A stretch of DNA of 64,000 nt from Romanomermis culicivorax (lineage: Eukaryota; Nematoda; Enoplea; Mermithida; Mermithidae), in the NCBI GenBank assembly GCA_963922205.1, contig CAWUHX010000247.1, positions 124,001-188,000 on the forward strand. Direction: 5' to 3'. Made by a program: the position numbers and the translations under genes. This document shows, piece by piece, positions 45,901 through 56,500 of the stretch (the stretch's first letter is position 1; each line of letters begins with the position of its first letter). The notes under the pieces were generated by a model, which searched no databases, was not told the origin of the DNA, and saw nothing but the letters and a program-made list of their open reading frames with translations.

Positions 45901-47366
45901 ATTTGTACTCTGGTATCAGAAAAATTGTCCGAATTTTACTACCCATTAGCATTACAAAGCGATTTATTCAATTGAGCGCTATTAAATGATTCACTTACCT
46001 CGTGAGATAATCCAGAATCAAATCCTGACTTACTTACACGGGAGCTACTGGATAGGAACGTACGCTGAAGCTAAAACAGGTAAATGAAATTTTTCGTCTG
46101 TATGTTTTCAACTTCTGACTGTCTTTAAAGTCATTAATTATAGATTTTTAATTTTTGTATTATTTTCATCCAACTAGATTTGAGTCCAGAGGTGCGTGCC
46201 GATTGTCCAGGACTATGGGAATAGTCCGAAGTTTCCTCGTACGCCGCTAATAATGAGATTTGAAACGAAACTATGGGTCATTTCACCCTAATCGAAAATA
46301 TTCTAGTCGATACTTGTCCCAATTTTGATCACTCCGCAAGTTAGTAGAATGATAAACGATATCTGATTTATAATCCTCAAGAATTAAATTGTAAAAGATT
46401 TATTATTTCTCAAAAATTTGATTATTGATTATTTTTGAATGTCGAAATCTATTATTTTCCATGTCTCACGTCTTAAAAATTCATAATTTCAACAGAACAA
46501 AGTTTTATTTTCAGCTGATCTTGCTCGACGTTTCGACCGCGATCGCCTCCACTGGCTTTCTAGCGTCGATTATTCCCGCGTACATCAAATATGTGATTTT
46601 CAGGTGAGGTTAAAATGCTTATCACAGCTTCCTGTAGAAGAATCTAAATTTTCATAGAAATTCTTTCTTGTAACTTGTTTTTCGTTTAGAAACTTCGACT
46701 TTTTGAACCATTGTTTGAAAAATTGTGAAAAAGCTTATATTTTGTGAAATTTTTCTTCAAAATATTCCAAATATACTATTCAAAGTTCTTCGCCTCCGAA
46801 AATTTGTTTCCGTATATTTGCATTCAATGAATTTATCTTCTGTTACCAGAAAGTCTCGATATGGCGAATGCGTAATTGGAAATCGCGGAGAAGAAAGATG
46901 AACATGAAATTGTGTGTCACCATTATGTAAAATTTGTTTTCTTCAGTAAAGGAGTAAAACTCAAGAAGTCTGTTCAATTTTCATAAGATTTCTCAAAATT
47001 CTTTCGAGAAAAGATGGTTAATCATTCCATTTAAGGTTAATTCTGCTAATCTCAGTTTAGTTGAAATGTTTTTGTTTGAAGAGGCGTACTATTTTTGGCT
47101 CAAATACTCATCTATTTCTCATAAATTCGCGAGAGACAAAATTGTAATTTGATTCGCAAGTTTTTGATTGCGCCATAATTCTTGCGTCCGTTGCGCTTCA
47201 AAGTCCGAGTATGGATAATCGGCTTGCGTTGCTTACGTCTCCTTACGTTGCTTCCGTTGCGTGCGTTGCGTCAGATTTTTTACGCAACGTAAGCAACGTA
47301 ACGCAAGCAACGCAACGTAAGCAACGCACGCAACGCAAGCCTTGCGTCCGAAGTATAGATGAGCCT
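42971..47366. mobile_element. PIF/Harbinger-like transposon derivative (4.4 kb)
   Basis: The ends are AGGCTCATCTATACTTCG on both strands, with one mismatch in the first ~46 bp. The subterminal regions are rich in GCGTTGCTTGCGTTGCGTGC-type repeats. TTA flanks both ends (42968-42970, 47367-47369), matching the 3-bp TWA target of this superfamily. Internally, blocks around 43440, 44610 and 45290 repeat each other (ACCTGTAA ... TACCCAA), as do 43870 and 44150. No transposase was recognised. A GC-rich exon-like segment is present near 46.0-46.6 kb. Confidence 0.75.
46035..46603 (+). pseudogene. Captured membrane-protein exons inside the Harbinger-like element
   Basis: Segments with GC-rich, coding-like composition sit at splice-like borders. 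One ends AAAACAG|GTAAATG (46079). The next (46181 on) continues the frame to the motif CPGLWE and a TAG. A third, 46515-46603, is bordered by TTTTCAG and GTGAGG and encodes a hydrophobic 29-residue stretch (LASIIPAYIKYVIF). A YW...GLW loop followed by membrane segments is reminiscent of claudin/PMP22-like proteins, but this is weak. The in-frame stop and incomplete set suggest a decayed captured gene piece. Confidence 0.25.
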
Positions 47367-47669
47367 TTAGTCCTAAGTTCCTGACCCGATAACGATCAGG
47401 AAAGGATAGGACCAGGTAAAGTCGTCCTTAACATCCCTAAATTTAAGGATCGGGACGACTACATGACAAATATTTTACAGTAAGATTAGATATTGAGATG
47501 CGTAAGTTGTACAGACGACACCAGACAGTAGGTTTTATACATTTTATCGATCTTGTACATTATTCTGATTATTTTTTTGTTTGCGTTCACGTTGCACATG
47601 TTTACATACATGCGTTTACATTACTATTTTGTTTATGATGTTTTTTGTTTATTTGTCATATTTTAATTC

Positions 47670-48250
47670 CGCCATAATCAATTCTTTTAATTTTAATTTT
47701 TTTAATTTTAAATTTTAAAATTTTTAATTTAAAATTTTTTAATTTAAAATTTTTTAATTTAAAATTTTAAAATTCTTAGTTTTGAATTTTATTTTATCTT
47801 TAAATTTGCTTATTTGAAATTTTAAAATTTTTTAGTTTTAAATTTTTAAACTTTAAATTTTTCAATTTTAATTTTTTTAATTTTAAAGTTTTTAATTTTA
47901 ATTTTTTTGATTTTAAATTTTTTAATTTTAAATTTTTTAATTTTTAATTTTTTAATTTTGAATTTTTGAATTTTAAACTTTTTAACTCTAAATTTTTTAA
48001 TCTTAAATTTTTTAATTTTAAATTTTTAATTTTAAATTTTTTAATTTTAAATTTTTTAATTTTAAATTTTTTAATTTTCAATTTTTTAAATTTTAAGTAA
48101 TCTAATTTGAAAAGTTTTCAATTTAAAATGTTAAAATTTTCTAGTTCTAAACTTTAATTTTTTTTAATTTTAAATTTTAAACATTTTAATTTTAAATTTT
48201 TTTTAAATTCATAAATTTTGACATTAAAATACATTAATTTTTTAGAAAGT
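47670..48250. repeat. A/T-only low-complexity array (TTTTAATTTTAAA)n
   Basis: About 580 bp composed almost wholly of alternating A and T runs with a loose 10-15-bp period, between the Harbinger-like element and flanking repeat sequence. Confidence 0.9.
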
Positions 48251-49270
48251 TAATTTTTTAATAAATAAAAACGCTGGAATCAATCAACAAAAGCCGCAAA
48301 TCTGCCGTTTTGTTTTAAACAAACATGGCAGCAGTATTACAACGCGCTGTAGTTGCAAAGTATTGCGCTTGCATAAAGTGCGCATATTTCACCGAAAAAC
48401 ATGAAAAATCTATTTCTAAGCTGACTACTCTATTTTATCTGGTAGCAAATTCTTAGTTTTTGCTAATTTTACTTCACTTTACATTCCAATTACCGGACAG
48501 GCTAAAGCCGTTACGCATTTAATGAGTATTTACTGCAGTGTGTAGCTTTCCCAATCCTTAAAAAGTACGGAAGGCTTGTACTTTGTTTCCGACATCAGGA
48601 AAGCCGATCCTTTCCTGATCAGGAAGACATCAGGAACACCTTTCCTTATCAGGTCGGGAATGCTATCCTGATCCTGATTTCAGGATTACGGATTGCCTGA
48701 GGATCGAAAATTCAGGGAACGAGCTTTCCTGACTCAGGAAAGGCCATTTTTTTAAGGATCTGGACGACTATAAATCAGTCTTAAGCCTAGTTCAGGTAGA
48801 ACTTGTGGCAGTAAAATTGTAATTAAGATCCCTTTTTAAGATTGTGTTTGGAGATTTGGGTAGAACTTCTATTGCAGACGTCATGTTGTTCCCCTTTAGG
48901 TTTAGGTAGTCAAGTCCCAGAGAGTCCGGTGAGAGAACTAAGTGGCTTGTTTTTGTTGGCATGTTGCATGCAACTTCCTTTGTATACAAGAAGGCCAGTT
49001 TAACTCATTCCCCATATCTGACTTACAATAATGAAAATATAAATGAATAATGAAAATGTAACATATGCGAATTTTGTGGAATCTAGAATCGAGTGTCGAG
49101 GTTAGTGTATTGCGATGAGCAACATTCCAAGCCTAACATGTGCTTGTGTCCACTATCTGCATTTTATGGTATTTTATCATTCATTCTTGGTGTTATTTTT
49201 TATGCCTGCTCGACTTCTTTTTAACTCATTCTTTTTATATTTTGTTGAGAACTGGAAATTTGTGAGCATA
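48251..49270. other. Intergenic, no gene recognised
   Basis: Contains short inverted words built on TCCTGATCAGGA (48600-48740), probably the right end of an older element. The rest is AT-rich without coding signal. Confidence 0.45.
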
Positions 49271-49709
49271 CACTACCAGGCGAAACTAACCCTCAAAAAT
49301 TCGCGTCCGAGACGCGTTCAGGTCGCGTCCAGGTCGCGTCCGGAACGCGTCTTTTTCCGCAGCACAAAGAAAACTTTCATCTTTCTTAGTAATTGACATT
49401 TATACAATAACTGCCAATCATAGTTCTTTCATAATGTGTAGTGGATATGCACTTTGTATTGACCTACAGTATGACAACAGTTGACCTTTTGTTTATATCT
49501 GGTAAATAATGTGTGCTTTCTATAGGGAGGTAAGAAGGAAGCCTCAGAAAAATTCTTTGGCTTTGCGTGACACAAGCACATAGCCTGTCAATTTTATTGT
49601 CGGTATAGTGTGCTTTTTGCGTCCTGGGTGCATCCCGGATGCGTTCTGGACGCGTTCCGGACGCGTCCTGGACGCGACCAGCATGCAGGTTTAGTTTCGC
49701 CTGGTAGTG
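49271..49709. mobile_element. Mariner-type MITE (439 bp)
   Basis: CACTACCAGGCGAAACTAA occurs at both ends in inverted orientation, and TA flanks each end, as for Tc1/mariner insertion. Just inside are repeated near-palindromic GCGTCCGGGACGC-type words (49305-49350 and 49618-49680). No transposase. Confidence 0.8.
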
Positions 49710-50491
49710 TACTTACCTAATCTTTAACAATTTTTCGAGTGAGAAATTTTAAAGCAAGTGCTCTGTGTTAATGATTTTGACGACAGTGATTTTTTCAATT
49801 CTGAAGCATATTATAAAGAACAGACTATAGTGTTGTTGGTATGTCATTGGAACTGTTGCATCTTCCTTTGTATAAACCCAAAGTTGAGATTAACTCTCTT
49901 ACTCTTTCCCTATCTGTCTAATGCCCTCAATGCAGATGATCAGAAGACCATCAGGAAAAAACTGAGCCCCAGACTTTTACAATGACTTCAGAAAAGGTAA
50001 GAATATGAGCAGTCCCATGGTCAGGTTTTGAAGTTCCATGGCCAGCACAGAGTACTTCCAATTTCGACTCTGCTGATGAAAAAATAGCTGCAGCACAAGT
50101 TCAAAGCCGAATTCCTAACAAGGAGTTTGTAGTGCTGTTGAAGATAGATTAGCCTCCAGATAATTGGTAAATAATCTAACTGGAATACTACCTTGTAAAT
50201 AGCTAAGTTTAATAAGGCTAAGTATCACAACATTATCAATGTACTAAATAGTACAATAAATACAAATGAGTGAATGTACAAAACAACACAGCTATATAGT
50301 ATCATCGAAAATCACAGAATGTTCTAGAACAACGTAGAATGTAAAAGAATATTGTAGAATATTATGGAAGGTTCTAGAACATTTCAGGAAAATATGGTGC
50401 ATGAAACGTACCTGCACATCATATTACATGGTCATACTGTAAGGTATGCATCACTTGTACTTGCACATAATGTAACGTGATCATATGTATA
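49710..50491. repeat. Spacer with a copy of the 27.8-kb dispersed repeat
   Basis: At 50140-50490 it contains AGATTAGCC, ATAATTGGTAAATA and TAGCTAAGTTTAA landmarks and a TGATCATA-rich end, shared with 27770-28010 and, inverted, 58010-58225. No gene was recognised in 49710-50140. Confidence 0.6.
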
Positions 50492-53005
50492 CAGTGGTGC
50501 TCGAAAAATGAAATTTTGAGGGCAAAAATTGTCGATTTTTTCACAAAAATCACCGTATCTACTGCTAAAGCTCAGAAGCACCAAAAAATTCCCTATAAAA
50601 TAGATAGTTTATGATGTCTTCTACCTGTTGACAAAAAATTACGGAAATTCATGTACTACTAAAGGGTCACACAACCTGAAGTTTGAACACTATCCCATAA
50701 ATGTATTTTCTGGAAGTTCCGACCTCCACTGTGGAACTACTAGAGTTTAATGAATTTCAAAAATGAGACAGTAATACAAGTTTCGTATGGTGAATATTAA
50801 GATATTTTCCAAACTCATGAAAAATAACATTCGCAGGGCTACAGTATCCAAAAGTTCGGAATTTTGCATTTTTTAGCATTTTTCTGTCTCCTTATGTGAC
50901 TTGAGATGTATCGGCTTAGGCATGAAGTAATTTTACTATTGACTGTGTATTTGATACATATAACAATGCTCTATGATGTGGTATGAAAATGTTTTCCGAA
51001 TTTTGCATTTTAAACTTTTTAGAAAGTTTTAAAATGCCAAAAATGAGACTGCAAAAATGGTGAAACAGCGGATTTCTCTCTACAAAAACGACCATATGTA
51101 CTGCTAAAGCTAAAAGCACCAGTCACGTAAGTAGACAGAAAAATGGTAAAAAATGCAAGAATTCAGAAATTCGGTATACTGTAGTGCTGAGAATTTTATT
51201 CTTTAATGAATTTGGGACTTATCTTAATATTTACCATACAAAACTTGTATTACTGTCTTATTTTTAAAATTTATCAAGCTCTAGTAGTTCCACATGTTGT
51301 AGAGTGTTTGCGCCGATTTTTCACAATTTTCTAATAGTTTAGTCGATTTTGTAAAAACACCCGCAGGTACAAATGTGTGACCATGGCCGACCTGGCCCAG
51401 CGCAACGATTACTATAGAAGACGAATTTTGTGAATTAGTTAGTGTTTATTGTTGATTATTCTCGTGTGTCTCGTCTCTTATAATGTAACGCCCAGATTTT
51501 AATGATACTTTGCTTGATCTTGTAGAACAGTAGGCGACGGTTCACAGTCCACGAGGATGACGTACAATGGAACGAAAACACGATAAGATAATGACAAAAT
51601 AATAACGCTGGATCAACAATCACTTGCTCGTCAACAATATACGATTACGCGTCACAATAAAACAAAACTCGCTTTTAAAAATCTTCTAAAAATCTTGCTT
51701 CCAAAAAAGACACCCTTGCAAATATCTGACGGAATCACGCTTTGCTTCTCTTTAAATACCGCTTCTGTGGCCACTCCCTTGGCTCGCAGGAGGTCTTGTT
51801 TCCGAAAATCTTCTTCTGCCAATCGCTCCTTCTTGCTTTTTTCGCTTCGCTAGTTTAGTCATGCCTTCCAATGCTTTCCTGGTACCATATGCTTTTTATG
51901 CTTCTCTTATGCTTGCTTCCTACAGTGGACTCAACCACGCCTCTGTGCTTCCGTGTATGCTTCTGTATCTATTTCCTCTGCCTATACTTGTTTTGTAGGA
52001 ATCATCGCTACTGTTCCACTTGAGACTATTGTCTGGCAGGGGCTTCTACTTTTTACTGTGTGCAGGTGTGTTTACAATCTTCATGAGAAATTAATGTAGC
52101 CATGGAATGTGTACTTTAGTGTAGATTCTAGGGGACCAGTTGCCGATGTGCAAATTAATTAGAGCGTCTTAATTGGGTCAATAACGACTACTGGGGTGTA
52201 GGACAATCAAAATAAAGTACTTCACATAAATTTACAGGAATGTTTGGGTGTGAATCCCAGACACCCTTTAGACGATAGATTAAGAAATGAATTTATATTT
52301 ATTAACCGAATATCACATAGTGTACAATATGTATTTACAGTAATGCGTTAGCATGTACATTACAATAATATAATTGCTATTTCGCCTGTACCTTACTGGT
52401 CTTGTTTTTATGTTGGTGAGATGTCATGTTTTTGGAAGGAGCGATTTATAAGTAAGTTTTAGAAATAAATGTTTAGTTAGAAAAGTGTTTCATTTGTGTC
52501 CAAAAAGTGTGTCACCTTGTCTGGCTAGTTTTAGTCAGGCATTTCTTGGGAAGGTAATGTTCTGTTCTTGACTTCTCGCCCCTGTGTGAGGAGTCATTCC
52601 AAGGTTTAGGGCAGGTGCAGGGATGCACTGGCGTTAAGGTCGATCCCTGGCTATCCCTCCTGCACTTCAATTCCTCTTACTGATTTCAACTCCTTCCTCC
52701 GACTTGACAGATCAAGGAGGCAAGGAATTGGTCAGAACCGCCCCAAACACTCATCTTATTTTCAAATACAACACACAGTGCGAGTCAAAACTACAATAAT
52801 AAGATAGTGTTCAAACATCAGGTTGTGCAACCCTCTATCAGTACATGAATTTCTTAAATTTTTTGTCAGCAGGTAGCAGACATCGTGAGTTATCTATTTT
52901 ATAGGAAATTTTTTGGTGCTTCTGAGTTTTACCAGTAGATATGGTGATTTTTATCAAAAAATCAACAATGTTTGCTTTCAAAATTTCATTTTTCGATCAC
53001 CACTG
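50492..53005. mobile_element. Tc1/mariner-type non-autonomous element interrupted by a solo LTR
   Basis: Inverted ends of ~220 bp begin CAGTGGTGCTCGAAAAATGA (left) and CAGTGGTGATCGAAAAATGA (right), each next to TA. Removing the solo LTR at 51484-52364 leaves about 1.63 kb with no transposase seen, so it is non-autonomous. Confidence 0.85.
51484..52364 (-). repeat. Solo LTR of family A
   Basis: 881 bp, starting TGTAACG and ending CATTACA, alignable to the 5' LTR at 2865-3710. A 4-bp target duplication ATAA flanks it (51480-51483 and 52365-52368), as expected for excision by LTR-LTR recombination. It is nested in the mariner-type element. Confidence 0.88.
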
Positions 53006-53528
53006 TATTCCGAATAAGGATTTTACACTAATGAATCCTACACTAAATTATGGCCCTTTCATTGACCTAATATTGGGCAAATTTTCAGAACACAATGTCT
53101 GATGGACCTAAACTTGCAAGGGTTGAACGAAGTGTAAATCAAAAATCGAAAATTTTCAACTTTTGTCTTACTGTAGCTACACGAATTTTGATTTTTAGAC
53201 GAAATGAGTATTATTTTCGTTCCTAATGCATCAAATTACACGAAATGTGTGATTTTCAGGTAGCATTAATTTTTTACTTATCACAGCTCTCTGTATAAAA
53301 ATCTAAATTTCCTCAGACATTGTCTCTTAACTTATCCCGCATTTTACACTAATCTAAATCATTTTTTGAATAAGAATTATTGTTCAATAAAATCGTTCTG
53401 CTGAGCAGTCGTTTTCTCTGATTTGCTCTGAGCAAAAAGAGCTGAAGTGTATTTATCATTTTCATATACATTATGGTAAATTTAATTTTTGTAATTTAAT
53501 AAATCTAAGCATCTTATTTAACAAAAAA

Positions 53529-56500
53529 TTATAGTGTAAAGTTTGCTGCAGCTACGCTCGTCGTATTTCGAGCCCATTGAGGAAAATCGTTATAGTCGAA
53601 CAGCAAACGACCCCAACTATTTGCGGCCAAAATAGCCGTCAACGTCGTATGGATATTCATAACTAAACCGAGTTTAATCTGGACGAAAGAGCAAAGAAAT
53701 TTACTTTACACTTGACTTTTTTTAAAGTTTAAACTCACCATATCCACCACTTGTATCAAACCCATGGAAAAAATGACCGCGTTAGCCGGCGTCCCGATGG
53801 GCAACATGAACGCTAAATTTATGGCCACTCCGCCGGCCATCACCAAATATAGAGGATTGATTTTCATTTCGATAGCCTACGAAAGTATCTTTACACCGTA
53901 AATTGTAAACTAGCTAATTACTTTACACTGGCTTTACAGCAGCGCAAATAACGGGCGTCATTATGGTGGCGATAGTAGCATTGCTGGCCGCTTCGGTGAT
54001 CACAGTTCCGATCAGAATTACCACGACTCCCATTTGCCAGGCTGATAAGGAATTAAAAGCCGAAAAGATTTCGCCGATGTAAAGCGAGAGACCCGAACTC
54101 TGAAGATGATCGTTTTAAAGTGTAAAGTACATTTGAGGCAAAAATTACTGTAATTTACACTTATGCCGTCAGCCATAGCCATCCCACCGCCTATTAAAAT
54201 GACCATGTCCCAGGGAAATTTGGCTTGCAAATATTTCCAAGTCATTAACGGACCCGGTGGGTTGGGTATTTGACCTTGAGGTGTAAAGTTGATTAATTCG
54301 CAAGTGTAAACTTGGCTTAAAATCTGCTTACCATCCGGGCCCGCTTCTTTACACCGCGGAATTTTGTTGGGCAGTACGAATAAAAGGCAAGTCATGAGCA
54401 TGGCGGCAGTAGCTCCCGAAACATAGCTATAAATCACTGTTGTAAACTGTCGCAACGAAATTTCACACTTTACACTTTTTACTTCGTCGTAAACAGATCC
54501 GACCAACCGGGCATAAATTCCGGCGAATGGAAGACCCATAGTAAAACTAGCACGAAAAACATTACCATCACCGACCATTGCTGGAAGCTACATTGTAAAG
54601 TATTGTGTAAAGTTGTAAATGTAAAGTGCCGACACTTTTTCACTTCATGGGGCCTAATTTTTCGTAGTGCATGCGCACCACTTGGCTGACGTTGTTGTTC
54701 CGAGCCGTGGATCTGAAGCCCCGGGGGCCGAAATAGAACAACAAGACCACGGCCCAGGCCACCAACGTATTGATGACGACCACCGGTATGCAATAGGCGC
54801 ACCAGGATAAGTAGGTCAAGCCGGTTTCTTTACCGTACGTTCTGAAACACTTTACACTCGGATTGTGAAGTGTAATGCAACTTTACAAAATATTTTCGTT
54901 ATCAATTTTACACTAGAATGCCAATATTGAACAATATAGTGTAAACTTAGGACAATTTCATACTGTAGATTATTTTACACCTTTACGCACTTCTCCATAT
55001 ATCCGAAAATAATGATATTCGATGGGCATCCCGTAATGGTTCCGATACCTCCGATGCTCGACGCGTGGCAAACGGCCAAAATGAGCATTTTACACAAATT
55101 CAATTCTTTTTGATTCAATTGTTCCGGAAGTAGTACGACATCTAGAAAAAACTTGTTTACACTCTAAAGACCACTAATGGTGAGATACTGCAGTTTTACA
55201 CGTGAAAATTTTTTTGTTACTGATCATTGAATACTCAATTTTTCTCCATCGGATTTAAAAGTTTTGTGAACTTCTCGAGCCTTTTCTCTGTTTACACTCT
55301 AAAGACCTTCATTGGTGAGATTACTGTAGGTTTACACTAGAAAATTTTCCCAATGATTACTGTAGCTATGCATAACTCTAAGTTTACACAGTAAAAAAAT
55401 TTACAAACAACATTTCTCCATCATAGCTACTATCGAAGACTGTTTGTAAACTACTTGAATTTTATTCTCTTTACACTCTTAAGACACCTTCACTCAAACT
55501 GCTGTAGCTTTACACCAAAAAAGTTTCAACCAAATTTTCTGCATCGGATTCAGGCAAGTGATGGCTGCTATCGAAGCTCGGTTTTAAAATGAATTTTCTG
55601 TTCACACTATATAGATTATCTTGTCACGCATTACTGTAGTTTTACACTGTATAAGTGTTACAATCAACCATTCTCCAGCAGACTCAACAAATTTGAGCCG
55701 ACACACATCTAGGTAAGTTTGTAAACTCTTTGGATTTTGTTGTTGTTCACACTCCTAACGCACCGTTACTGAGATTACTGTAGTTTCATACCAAGAAAAA
55801 GTTTTGTAAACTGATCCTGTAGCTGCTCCCAATCTTTTTCTGTAGAGTTGAAAAAGATCATGACTTCTGCCAAAACCCGGTTGTAAACTCCTTGAATTTT
55901 CTTTTTGTTGCTTACACTACTATTTTTCTGTTGTTTTATAACGAAAAAAAAAATTGCGACCAACTTTTTAGCTTCGAATTCAAAAAAGCCATAGATGGCT
56001 AAGAGTTTGTAAACTTCTGAACTTTTTTGTTTACACTCTGCAGATTATCTTTCCACAGATTACTGCAGTTTTAGACCGAAAAAAGTTACAACCAACCTTT
56101 ATCCATAGGATTAAAAAAGTTCCATAATTTTTTCACTATCAAAGCCCCATTGTAAAGTCCTGAATTTTTTTTGTTTGCACTCTGAAGATTGTCCTGTCAT
56201 AGATTGCTGTAATTTTTTACTGGAAAAATTTGCAACCAATCTTTCGGCGTCGAATTCAAAAAAGTCATGGCTACAAGTCTGTAAACTCCTGAGTTTTTTG
56301 CTAACACTTCGAATATTGTAGTAATTATACAAGCCCCGTGCCAAGGGCACATGAAAGATACCCCTATACAAAACATATACATCAAAGTTTTCCACTTTGA
56401 CTGTGCCAGGTGATACAGAGGGTGTAGAAAGTATAGTCGATGATGTAATAGGATCCGAATTTTGTTAAACATATAGTGTGATACATGGGATGTAGAAAGT

